A stretch of 64,000 nt of DNA from Pegoplata infirma (Eukaryota; Arthropoda; Insecta; Diptera; Anthomyiidae), in NCBI GenBank assembly GCA_963921195.1, contig OY992540.1:63124844-63188843 (forward strand), in the 5' to 3' direction. The notes beneath the pieces were generated by a model, which saw nothing but the letters and a program-made list of their open reading frames with translations, was not told the origin of the DNA and made no database searches. This document shows, piece after piece, positions 30,780-41,178 of this stretch. A program made the position numbers and the translations under genes. Every line of letters starts with the position of its first letter. Position 1 is the stretch's first letter.

Positions 30780-31406
30780 ATTACACAAACCATGATTGGT
30801 TGAGCGAACGTGCTATATTGGCCGCGAAAAACGTTGATGTTAACGAATTGAATTTTAAGATTCAAAGTGAAATAGCTGTCGAATTGAAGACGTACAAATC
30901 AGTGGATTCCGTTACTTCCCAGGATGATGTCGTCAACTATTCCACCGAGTTTTTAAACTCGCTAGAATTACCCGGATTACCGCCTCACAATCTCCAACTG
31001 AAAGTAATCGGTAATCATAATGTTACGAAACATAAACCAACCACGTCTTTGTAATGGCACCCGACTTGCGGTAAAAAACCTGATGAATAACATCATCGTA
31101 GCAACAATACTTAAAGGAAAGTACAAAGGAGAAGATGTCTTGATACCACGGATTCCAATGGTTCCGACCGATATGCCATTCGAATTTAAACGCTTGCAGT
31201 TTCCGGTACGGCTTGCATTCGCAATGACAATTAACAAATCTCAGGGGCAATCATTGCGTGTTTGCGGCATTAACCTTGAAAATCCATGCTTCTCGCATGG
31301 TCAATTGTATGTCGCCTGTTCCCGTGTCGGAACACCGTCAGCTTTATTTGTTTACGCGCCAGACAACAAAACAAAAAATGTCGTGTATCATAAAGCATTG
31401 CAATGA
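30780..31406 (+). pseudogene. C-terminal fragment of a Helitron Pif1-like helicase, frameshifted
   Basis: The first frame (to about 31010) reads ERAILAAKNVDVNELN and NSLELPGLPPHNLQLKV. A small deletion then shifts the frame, and 31020-31406 reads MLRNINQPRLCNGTRL, MTINKSQGQSL and LYVACSRVG with a stop at 31404-31406. The last two match helicase motifs V and VI of Pif1-type helicases. In the intact family the protein unwinds DNA for rolling-circle transposition as a fusion with a Rep nuclease; the nuclease and motifs I-IV are absent here. The deletion removes the few residues between LKV and IMLRN. Not functional. Confidence 0.88.
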
Positions 31407-31682
31407 ATGAATCACATCAAAGCTATCGAAAAAAGTATTTCCATATTTTAATCGATCTTTCTATTAAAATGTAAATAGAACACCATACCACTCATTGTAC
31501 ATATTTTCGAATCACATGTAAATCAAACCAACCCCAAATCTTTAAAAATAAAAATTATCATTCAAAAATAAGTTTTCTTTTTTTTTAAACTATTTTTACA
31601 AATTTCAAAGAGCTTTTCACAAATCGAACACAAACATTTTTCATACATATTTGGACAGGACAACGTCTGTCGGGTCAGCTAG

Positions 31683-32427
31683 TTAATAATATAAACAGTG
31701 TTAACACGTTGCGTATAATTAATATTGTAGTAATCATACGCAACGTGTTAAATACACTGTGCTACTCTAAACATATGCAGGGTTCACACATAAAAATTTG
31801 AGTTGGATGGAGTCCATAGAGTTCGGAAGTACTCATAGTTTTTCTCGATCACTCCGTTAAGTACTTTTTTTACTACCAAAACAAGTTAAAAACCCAAAAT
31901 TTTTATATTGAAACTTTAAAATTTTTACTTCGAATGAGTAATTTTATATTTCTAAAAACTTTATTAAACAAAAAAACACTCAAAACTATTTATTTATACT
32001 ATACATTCCATTTATTTAATACAGCAGCAGTAAATATTCAAAAAAGTATGGATATCCCCCGCCTCAATTTGTTGTTGGAGCTATTTAAGTTTCGCGGATT
32101 TTAAGGAATTTGAATTTTTACCAATTTTTTATATTGTACTTTTTTATATAATTTACAAAAATACCTACAACAAATTTGTTCTCAAAAAAGTTTTCATGTA
32201 AAAAAATAACAAAAAAAAAAATTAAAAATGAGGGAAAGTTTTTTAACGGTAAAATTTTTTTGTTGATGTATAATTTTTTTTTGTGTACACTTTTTTTTTT
32301 GTGTGACAAAAATAAAGTTTAATGTGTTTTTGTAAAAAATAAAAAAAAAAAATATTTTTAAAATTCTAATTCCTTGAAATCCTTAAAACTCATCTTACTT
32401 TTTTAAATATCTAATTTTTAGCATGTC
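31683..32427. other. AT-rich stretch right of the Helitron
   Basis: Contains a short inverted pair 'gttaacacgttgcgtat' / 'atacgcaacgtgttaa' (31698-31751), 54 bp in all, which could form a hairpin. No gene seen. Confidence 0.45.
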
Positions 32428-32882
32428 CACTCCAAAAAAACCTCGTCAAATTACTAAAAAAAACTCCTGTAATCCCATTTTACCAATATTTGACAGTTTT
32501 CCTTGTTTTTAACAAAACATTTTCGATCTAAATTTAAACTTTTCTTTGTATTTTTACGATTTTTTTTGTAAATGTCAAAATTTCCATGGTAATTTTACAA
32601 AAAAGTCCAGTAAAGCCATGAGAATTCCTTGTAAGTATTAACGTATCAAAAAATTTGTAAATTTTTAATTTTATTTGTAAAAAACTTGTAAAATTACAAA
32701 AAAGCTCCTAATTTTTACTATAAATTCTCGTAAAATAGGAGGTAGAACTAAATCTGGTAAAGTCACGAGAAGTCCTTGTAATTTTTATCGCGTCAAAAAA
32801 GTTTTAAATTTACAATTTTATTGGAAAAATGCTTGTAAAAAGTTTGCAGTTTTACAATCTTTTTACCAAAAAGATTGTAATT
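32428..32882. repeat. MITE D, nearly contiguous but right-truncated copy
   Basis: Begins CACTCCAAAAAAACC and runs through 'ccatgagaattccttgtaa' without the interruption present at 17937-20926. The right terminal part (ggtaattttacaagac..) is missing. It serves as the empty-site reference for the nested insertion. Confidence 0.7.
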
Positions 32883-33739
32883 ACACTACTGGACATTTTG
32901 AAAAAACTTGATGCGACTGGGACGCGACCATACGCAGTTAATTGCAAATGTTCTTGTGATCACAAATCTGGTCTCCAAACTTTTTCATCACATTAGGTTT
33001 TTGAGAAAATGGAGGATCAAAGTTCAAAAAAATCGCCGTTTTGGTCATTTTTGACAACTCATAGCGGATGAACCCGATGTAATAGCAACTTAAAAATTAG
33101 TCAAGGATTAAGCTTAAAAATTGCACTTAAGGACGCTGAACTGATTTGGCCAGTCGCATTAACCCGTAGGGCACCAATTGTCGCTCCATGATGTCTTATT
33201 TCCAAAAAATAATTTTTCCGCTAAAAAATTTATAAAAAAAAAAAATTATGTGAATGAAACGCCAGCTTATACACATGATTACAACTATTCTCCTTGTTAC
33301 AAATCCGGTCTCAAAACTTTTCAATTATATCATTTTTTTGAGGAATTTGAAACACAAAAAAAACCGTTTCGGACATATTTGACAACTCATAGCGGATAAA
33401 CCCGATGTGCTGACGACTCACAATTAAGGGCAAGACTCAAACATTGCTCTTTAAGATTTATAACCCATTTAGCGACTGATCGCTATAATAAGGACTTTCC
33501 CCCAAAATTTTTTTTTCGATACTGGGTTGAGGCGACTGACTAAATGAGTTCTACATCTTAAAAAGTAATGTTTAAGCTTTACTCTCGACATATATTGAAG
33601 TCGTGGTTCGGGTTCATCCGCTTTGAGTTTCCAAAAATGCCAAAAAACGGCGGTTATTTTGAACTTTGACCTCAATTTACTCAAAAACCTGATGTGATAA
33701 AAATATATTGTTTTGAGAGTTTTGCTAAATAAATGTTCA
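32883..33739. repeat. Repeat 'K' in inverted and direct partial copies
   Basis: 'gacaactcatagcggatgaacccgatgt' at 33052-33079 recurs directly at 33379-33406. An inverted version with 'gggttcatccgctttgag' and 'ctcaaaaacctgatgtgat' occupies 33600-33700. A related piece lies at 3057-3150. The 117-residue minus frame (33469-33822) is in this repeat and lacks protein motifs. Confidence 0.5.
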
Positions 33740-33935
33740 GAAATTTTAAAATACTCGTTTAAAGTTGGGCGGTTGATTGGATTTAGACTCACACACGCAC
33801 ATTCTTTTCCACTCACACTCACTCACAATCACGTCATTGAAATGAAAATCACTCATGCTGACGCGTGACTTACGCAAGATTTAATAACACTCACGCGTGA
33901 GTCACGAAAGTTCTACACACGCAATAAATATTTTT
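33740..33935. other. ACTCAC-rich segment with CTCACGCGTGAG palindrome
   Basis: Multiple ACTCAC/TGAGT motifs (33787-33838), ATCACGTCATTG, CTGACGCGTGAC and the 12-bp palindrome CTCACGCGTGAG followed by TCACG (33891-33907), giving a TGAGTCA AP-1-like core. It looks like a diverged tandem array or a cluster of bZIP-like sites. Function is not established. Confidence 0.4.
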
Positions 33936-33974
33936 TTACAATTTTTTTTTTTAATAATTTTTTTATTGAGAAAA

Positions 33975-34055
33975 ATGTATCGGCCATTCCACGAGGGTGG
34001 AGGATATCTTAACATTCGTCAAGGCCGAATTTAACTTTTTTACTGGTTTTTTAGC
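33975..34055 (+). repeat. Mini-me-like repeat, terminal fragment
   Basis: Reads 'gggtggaggatatct', then CATTCGTCAAGGCCGAATTTAACTTTTTTACTGG, the hairpin end of subfamily B. The remainder of the copy is absent. Confidence 0.65.
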
Positions 34056-34951
34056 ATTACAATTTTATTGTTTTCAAATATGGCTCAACTATTTTATTTA
34101 AAGTTTAGACCAATTTGAAAACGATTTTAAAACATTTTTTTTTTTTAAATCCAATTAAATAGTTCAATGTCTTAAATGCAGAAATATATGTTAACAATTT
34201 TTATTGCCAAACTTTACTATTTTTTTCAACCATTAAAAAATATTTTTTTTTGCTAAAAAATGCTGCATACATTTTTCACCTTAAATCATTCAGTTTGAAA
34301 AATATGTTGTAAGCAAATGAATTTATATGTGCATATTTTATGGTCTTCTTTTTCACACCTCAGGACATGTAGACACATTGAAATAACAGCACAGATCCTT
34401 TTTAACCGTATGCACAAAAGAACACTGCAAAATCCTTTATGGCACTGAGAGAAGTGAACAAAAAAAATATATATATTGATTTACTGCAGTCCTTAACTTA
34501 ACGCACCAAGTTTAACATGCATTTTTGGAATATTGAAGTGAATGTTATTTTTATAGAAACAGAACCAATTAAAATTTTACTTTTTAAAAGTTCAGTGGCA
34601 TTTAAAGATGATTTGGTCGTTTTTTAAAATAAAAGTTCATACAGTTAAATGGGATAAAAGACGAAATTTTATAAATTCATATAGTTTAAATTGGTGATGA
34701 TGGTCAGGTGAACAATTTTATTCGCATTTTTTATATTTTAACCATCAGAGCGAATGATTGAAATATTATTAATTTTTCATTGCTTGTTTTTTAAAAAATA
34801 TTAAAATATTTTAATATTATTAAATCTAAATTAAATAAATATGTAAAGAAATCAAATATTGATAAAAATATTTAAAATCTCTAATATAAATTACACTTAT
34901 TCGTATCGAAACCTACAAACAACAAAAAAAATATGTAATAGAAACTACTTA
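34056..34951. other. AT-rich stretch, nothing recognised
   Basis: Homopolymer runs and AT-rich sequence only; no gene, repeat border or RNA gene supported. Confidence 0.35.
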
Positions 34952-36009
34952 CAGTGAGCAGCAAAAGAAAGTGTACAGGTCTAAAGTAGATGTAATTCGT
35001 TAATGACAAAGTTGAAAATAAAATCCCTAGTAATGTTACATACCAAATGCCAGGTCTTTGGAAAACCTATCTACGTGTGCTAAGAACGTGTCCAAACATG
35101 CACAACTTTTCGTCATATTGAGTAAAATACTAAAATTTTAGGACATTTTTGTTAATAAGTCGAAAAATATTAACTTCTATGGCCCGTTGTTAACACCACG
35201 AGATAGGTATTTTTAATACCTTTAATCTGATACCACACATGCCTATATTAATTTTGTTTAAATAGGCTTAAATCGTGAAAAACTGAAAAAGGTCAATTTC
35301 CCCCCATACAAATCGACCCCTCTAAAAAATGAATTTGGGCCGCTAAAAAAAAATACGTGTCGAATTAATTTTCGTTCTTAACAACATATCCAAATTTCAT
35401 GAAGATCGGAGGGTGACACCAGGGAGACTTCCCTTGTAAGTTTTTTTTTTAAGTAAAAAAAAAAAATTTTTTAAAAAAATCTAAAATTGGATTATTTTTT
35501 TTTTTATTTATTTTATTTGCTTTAAATAAATTTAAAAAATACATCAACATTTGAGTGTTTTTTATATAAAGGGATTTTTTGTGTTGTATACCATAAATTT
35601 ATAGTAAATAATTCGATAAAATAAGTATACAGTGGGCCGTTTTGCTTTAAAACCAGTATTTGATTTTCGTTGGTATCCCAAATCAAAGCAAACATTTTTT
35701 TGAGATACATAAAAAAAGTTCGTACTTAAAAGTTATTTTTTAATGATTTTTTTTAACATCCTGGACTGTTTTCTATATGATCAAATAATAAAAATAACTT
35801 AGTTTTTGAAAAAAAAAACGAAAAAAAAAAATTTTTTTTGACGTACCCAAAAATTTTTTTTTTTTTTAAGTTTTTTGTTATTAAATAATAAAGCAAGTAT
35901 TAAACGAGTTTACTTAAAACTTATTTTGAATAAATTTATTTTCGTAATGCAATAGGAAATAAGTGTTGCGAATGTTTTGTTTTTGCAGTTATTATGAATT
36001 TTCATATTT

Positions 36010-36880
36010 TTGACTATATTTAAAAAAAAGGATATATTAACAGCTTTTTTGTTACCGCAAGCAACTCAACGAAATTTGGCACACTTATTAACGCCATTTG
36101 ATCTAACCTATATTAAAAATTTGATAGCAATTGAAAGATTTTTACAGCGACAGTTACAGCGATTTCAAGAAAAAGGATATATGGCAGCCACGCGAGTCCT
36201 TGCTCAGATTAAAATACAAATGTTGTACGTCGATATTTATCTAAATTTCAAAGACAATAACTAAGTTAAGTAATTTTATATCAAGTTTTGTGGCTAAAAC
36301 TCCACTTTTAAATTTCAGGATATACGACAGGTACAAATGTCCTTCGACCGATTTGCTCAAAATTTTTATTTTATTTCTATTAATTAATTTTGTTCTTGCG
36401 TACCAAATTTGGAAAATCGTTGACAACTCTTTCTATTTTATTTTTGTGATTAAACTATATTAACACTTTATTGCAGTTTTTAAAAAGGATATAAAAATAA
36501 CTTTTGTTTTACAGAACCGATTTCAGCGAAATTTGGCACACACATGGTCATCACTTATTCAATTTTTTACAAAAAATTTCAAGGGTATCGAGTAATTTTT
36601 GAGCGATTTACAATATTTATAAGAAAAAGGATATATGGCAGCCACACGAGTCCTTGCTCCAATCTAGAAAAAAATTTACACATAAAATACTATATCAAAA
36701 TTGGTAACATTGACAAAGTTTGGGAATTTTGTGACCATTTTTGTAGTTTTAATCACATATTTAAAATTCAGGATATATGGGGGGTAGGCGTGTCCTTGCC
36801 CCGATTTTTCCAAAAACTTCTTGATTAGATAATTTAATGCCTGTGTACCAAATTTCAGAAATCTGCGACCAATATTCTAT
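36010..36880 (+). repeat. Degenerate tandem units with 'ggatatatggcagccac'
   Basis: 'ggatata...gtccttgc.ccgatttt' occurs at about 36174, 36318, 36627 and 36772, with 'gaaatttggcacac' at 36071 and 36528. Spacing of about 145 bp or a multiple suggests tandem amplification followed by decay. Short frames here (36010-36264, 36544-36828) are repeat sequence. Confidence 0.5.
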
Positions 36881-36913
36881 TTTTGCCCACTCGATATATG
36901 GGAACGAATCACT

Positions 36914-37389
36914 GTGTGCCCGATCGATTTTAAGACATTCTAGCGATGTCCGTCTGTCTGTCTGTCTGTGGAAAATGCTGTCACGGACAAAATATTGTAC
37001 AGAGATGACTGAAACTTAAAATATTTATTGAAAGTTCTCCCGAGAAGTTTCGTATTGCATTTGAGCGATATCGGTTCAGCGGTTAAAAAGTTGTGAACGA
37101 ACATAACCTAAAAATACAAAATGCTTTAATTCTGCTTCTTGTTGACATATGTGAACATAATTGAACACCAAATGGTATTTAAACAAATACGAACATATTT
37201 TTTGTCAAAAAAAGGAAAAAATCGCGGATTTTTTTTTTACCAAAATTTTTTTTTCGCGGAAATTTTTTCTCAACAATTTTTTTTTTTTTTTAAAGTAATT
37301 TCCTTTTCAATAAAGTTTTTTGCAATAATCTTTTTGAAATTGTGGAGGTTATCACTACATTCGGCAAGGCCGAATTAAACTTTTTTACT
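36914..37389 (+). repeat. Mini-me-like repeat, subfamily B, 5'-truncated
   Basis: Starts at 'tgtgcccgatcgattttaag', has GTCTGTCTGTCTGTCTGT (36953-36970), 'gagcgatatcggttcagcgg' and ends 'tggaggttatcactacattcggcaaggccgaattaaacttttttacttg'. The CCCTCCAC end is absent. Confidence 0.7.
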
Positions 37390-37550
37390 TGTTTTTTTTT
37401 TTTCATTCAATTTTTTTTTTTTGTCAATTTTTTTCCCATCAAATTTTTTTTTCGCCAAACTTTTTTTTTGATCAATTTTTTTTCATAATTTTTTTGTTTT
37501 CATCAAACTTTTTTTTTCTTTTTTTATCAATTTTTTTTTTATACCCTCCA

Positions 37551-37632
37551 CTCTGGTGATAGAGGGTATATATAAGTTTGTCATTCCGTATGTAACACAT
37601 CGAAATATTGGTTTAGGACCCTATAAAGTATA
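37551..37632 (+). repeat. Mini-me-like repeat, left-end fragment
   Basis: ATACCCTCCACTCTGGTGATAGAGGGTATATA followed by 'aagtttgtcattccg' and 'ggaccctataaagtata'. It is cut at 37633 by TGGGGCATTCCAAGC, the end of a third, diverged TGGGGCATTCC element whose partner end is not found in the window. Confidence 0.65.
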
Positions 37633-38087
37633 TGGGGCATTCCAAGCAAAATCACTCACTTTTAGACCCGACGACTTTCGATTTATTTTTTATTTATGGA
37701 TATGTTGTAGTACTTATTAAATGCAACTTGAACACCAATTTTCAGCCTTTTATTTCAAGATGGTGTTGAGTAATCAATTTTTCAAAATGGCGATTTTCTC
37801 ATAAAAATTAAAAAATTGAAATTTTTAATTAATTTTGACCATTAAAAAATATAGATATTTTAAAAAAAGTTGGACAACGTTTTGTTGATATTTAAATGTA
37901 GTTTTAGAAAAAAAATATAAAACAATTATTCGAAGTAAATATCACTTATTTTTTGACGTTTAAAAATTAAAATCGACTTTTTGAAAAAGTCCGAAACCTT
38001 CGATTTTTTTGTAAAAACCATAAAAATTCTATTCTAAATTACTCAACTTTTAATCCATAATTCGAGATGTGATCACAATTCTTTCTA

Positions 38088-39384
38088 AGGAGTGAGATCA
38101 TAAAAATGTTAACACACATTTTTGCCTACAACTTTGGTGTAAAGCTTCCAAATTTTTTTTTTTTCGGCAGTTTACATTTTAAAAATATGTCAGTTAATAA
38201 ATTAATTTACATCATGAGTTTTAATTTACAATTTTTTACACAATGGACGATGAAAGAAAAGTGCGTTCAAAAATAATTAAATATTTTCAACAAAACCAAA
38301 CATGGACATACAAAAAAATTGCCAAAGAAACTAATGTATGCCGCCAAACAGTTTCAAAAGTGGTAAAAAGGTATCTGGAACACCTAACAATTGAAAGGAA
38401 GCCGGGAACAAGAACAACGACTGGTTATCGTAAAATTGGTAAGGCATATAAAGTTAAAAGCATCCTTAAGAGAGCTCCTAACACATCTGGCAGAAAAACA
38501 GCTCGGTTAGCCCAATGCTCAGACTTTTTTGTACGTAAAGTGAAACGTAAGGCGGGACTAAAGTCCTACAAAGTTCAAAAAGTTCCCGATAGAAACGCTT
38601 TTAAAAATTTGGAGGCCAAAACCAGAGCTAGAAAATTGAAATCAAATTTTATAAAAAAATACAACTGTTGTGTAATGGACGACGAAACTTATGTCCTGGC
38701 TGATTTTGCGCAGCTCCCTGGTCAAGAATTTTATGTTTCCGATGTTCGAGGAAATGTTGCGGAAAAATTTCGGTCAAAAAAGCAAACGAAATTCCCCAAA
38801 AAATTCCTAGTATGGCAAGCCATATGTAGCTGCGGCCAAAGAAGCCAGTCATTTGTGACATCTGGCTCTATAAACAGCGAAATTTATATCAAGGAGTGTT
38901 TGCAGAAGAGACTTCTTCCGTTCTTGAGTCAGCACAATGTATCTACTTACTTTTGGCCCGATTTAGCATCTTGTCACTACAGCAAGAAAGCGCTGGAGTG
39001 GTATAATGATAATAATGTGGTTTTTGTACCAAGAGAGGCAAATCCACCAAACTGCCCGGAGCTCAGGCCAGTGGAGAGATATTGGGCTCTTGTTAAAAAA
39101 GAATTAAAGGGCACAAAAAAGGTCTCCCAGGACATGCAAGATTTCAAACGTAGATGGACCACCTGCTCTAAAAAGGTGACAGAAACTACCATAAAAGCCT
39201 TAATGGGAGGGTTTCCGGAAAAAGTGGATAACTTTGTTCGTAGTGGTTAGAGTTCCATGCGGTTTTTTTATTATGATTTTGTATTAAATTTTATTTAATA
39301 AAAATTTGGTTTGAAGTCTTAAAATTCAGTAGTCTGTTTTTTATTTAACTTTATGTGTGTTAACATTTTTATGATCTCACTCCT
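38088..39384 (+). mobile_element. Intact DD37E Tc1/mariner transposon
   Basis: Identical 32-bp terminal inverted repeats, starting AGGAGTGAGATCATAAAAAT, at 38088-38119 and 39353-39384. Each is flanked by TA (38086-38087 and 39385-39386). One uninterrupted transposase ORF fills the inside. The total of 1,297 bp is the usual size for this superfamily. Perfect TIRs and an open ORF suggest recent insertion. Confidence 0.92.
38243..39250 (+). CDS. Tc1/mariner-superfamily transposase, DD37E type
   Basis: A 335-residue protein that cuts and pastes the surrounding element at TA dinucleotides. The N-terminus (about 1-60) is a helix-turn-helix DNA-binding region (WTYKKIAKETNVCRQTVSKVVKRYL), followed by a second, HTH-like part and a basic stretch to about 140. 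The catalytic core shows VMDDETY (D147), WPDLASCHYS (D240) and PPNCPELRPVERYW (E278). Exactly 37 residues separate D240 from E278, so the signature is DD37E instead of the DD34E of Tc1 or DD34D of mariner; DD37E elements are known mainly from mosquitoes and some other animals. The start ATG lies 123 bp inside the left TIR, and no internal stop or frameshift is present. Flanking sequence is repeats only. Confidence 0.93.
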   Translation: MDDERKVRSKIIKYFQQNQTWTYKKIAKETNVCRQTVSKVVKRYLEHLTIERKPGTRTTTGYRKIGKAYKVKSILKRAPNTSGRKTARLAQCSDFFVRKVKRKAGLKSYKVQKVPDRNAFKNLEAKTRARKLKSNFIKKYNCCVMDDETYVLADFAQLPGQEFYVSDVRGNVAEKFRSKKQTKFPKKFLVWQAICSCGQRSQSFVTSGSINSEIYIKECLQKRLLPFLSQHNVSTYFWPDLASCHYSKKALEWYNDNNVVFVPREANPPNCPELRPVERYWALVKKELKGTKKVSQDMQDFKRRWTTCSKKVTETTIKALMGGFPEKVDNFVRSG

Positions 39385-40553
39385 TATTTTTTTTTTAAAT
39401 TTTTAAAATTGCACCTTTTATTTTTCGGTTCTGATTTATTTTATATGGTGCTCCAAAAAAAAATAAATTGGTAGATATTGACCCTAGCTTACCCTAGATA
39501 TATTCATTTCGAGGTAAAAATACGTCTCATAAAAATTTAGGACGATCGGAAATGGGTAAGGCGTTTAGCAGGGTCCTTGAAATTTAAAAAACGGATTACA
39601 AGGAAAAATATGATTTTTTTTCTGTTTTCGCAATTTTTTTGGTATTTCAAGTTAAGTTTTAATTCAAGTGATTACAGAATTATGATGTGGAGTAAAATGC
39701 CTTTCAAATACTAAAAAGTAAAATCGGTTGAAAATCAGCCAAGTTATTATAACTTCCCCAGGCATCTAGCGTGTGTCATACCACTTGATTAAAGAATACG
39801 AGTCCCTTTTTTTAAATTTATTGAAACTTTCTACTGTAATAACATTTTTTTATTATTCATGTTTTACTTTTTCACCAAGTCTAAGCTTTTCGCATAAAAA
39901 TTTTCCATTTGTTTATCAAATGTACATAAAAAAAGTGAGAGTGGTATATTCTTTGGTGCCGAATTTTTTATACTCTCCAAAATGTAAAAACACTTTTTTG
40001 CACTTATTTTTGCACTCACTTACGAAATGTACAGCTCTTTTGGTTTTTTAATGGGGTCCTCGACTGATATTTCAATTTGTTGTGCATGGAATAGCAAAGT
40101 AATATAACATTATTTTTTCTAAAAAAACTTTGCTTTGGCAAGTACACCCAAATCTTACGCAAAACATTATCATGATTTAATGTTTTGGGCAAGAGTACAA
40201 AATTCGCAGGCATTTTTGTTTGGGTCGATGGTAAAATGCGTTGATAACTGAATTTAAAGTATTGTTCTATTTTTAAAACTTTTAATGTTTCGCCTTAAAA
40301 AAAATTAACATAGAAATACTTTTTAAAAATTTTCTAAAAAACGTCTACAAATAATTTCATTTTCTAGCTCGACCCTCGTATCTCATTTAATATTTGCTTA
40401 ATCTGGAAGCTATTAAGCTAAAATTAAAGCTTGGAAAACTTCCAATTTTTTTTTTAATAGTTGATTGATAATAATACGAGTTTTTATTGTCAACTTTGTC
40501 CCTAACGAAGCACATCTACTTTAAACCTGTACACTTTCTTTTGACGCTCACTG

Positions 40554-41178
40554 TTTGTTCATTTCGACCACCACAAATTGTTGGCCACATTGCAATTTAT
40601 ACTGAAATTTTATGACCACTAATAATACTCAACTTATATACTTTTATACATAAAAATACATTTTGTTGTATTCTAAACATACTCTTAACATAACTACCCA
40701 GCCAGAAATTGCCAGCGGTACAAAAAATTTTGTACTGGCAAAGTAGTTTTTTTTTTCAAAATTGAAATTAAAAGCTTAAGGGCGGATTACTCAATGAAAA
40801 GTTAGCTGGTAACTGCCGATTTAATGGAGCCTTATGTCAAAATTTGTATGAAAAAGTTATATTTAACGGAGAGTTATTTTATAACGGAGCATTGAGTAAT
40901 CCAGCCTAAGTCCTCTACTTTAAACGTAAAAGTTAAAACAAAATTGTGTCATTATGAAAATGCATTTTTTATGCAAATGCATTTAAAAAATGCTAAATGT
41001 TAAAAAACTAAAACAATTTATTAACAACATTTTGAAAGAATTTCAAATGAATTTTTTTATTGAAAAATTTTTTTATTCTGTCAGAGTTGAAATTATAGTT
41101 TTATGGGGGAAAATTATAATGCAGCAAATTGTTAAGATTCCAATTGCAGGGACTATGCCTCCAACTTTCATAATGCCA
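40554..41178. other. AT-rich stretch
   Basis: Contains an imperfect inverted block 'ggcggattactcaatg' (40772) / 'cattgagtaatccagcc' (40892), suggesting a small 140-bp palindromic MITE. No gene. Confidence 0.4.

Larger units (their letters stand above)
29380..31682 (+). mobile_element. Decayed Helitron with residual helicase
   Basis: The left end is TCTATATAAATAAAAATC (29380), followed by GTCGTTCGTTGG and 'gaacggctggaccgattt', the usual 5' region of insect Helitrons. The right end is a hairpin GACAG-8 nt-CTGTC, 7 nt before CTAG (31679-31682), followed by T. The left neighbour is T instead of the expected A. Internal blocks 'accacgcccactttt' repeat several times. Rep and most of the helicase are deleted. 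A MITE (29718-30399) interrupts it. Confidence 0.75.
34952..40553. mobile_element. 5.6-kb composite bounded by CAGTGAGC inverted repeats
   Basis: The ends are inverted copies over about 45 bp: CAGTGAGC, a variable dinucleotide, CAAAAGAAAGTGTACAGGT, then TAAAGTAGATGT. TA precedes the left end (34950-34951); TT follows the right. CAGTG ends and TA are typical of Tc1/mariner-type DNA transposons. The interior contains several later insertions: tandem repeats (36170-36830), mini-me-like copies and the DD37E transposon. No transposase matching these outer ends is seen. Confidence 0.6.

Noticed and set aside
33052..33406. CRISPR-like direct repeats
   Set aside because: Only two direct copies about 330 bp apart, part of a dispersed AT-rich repeat in a eukaryotic genome.
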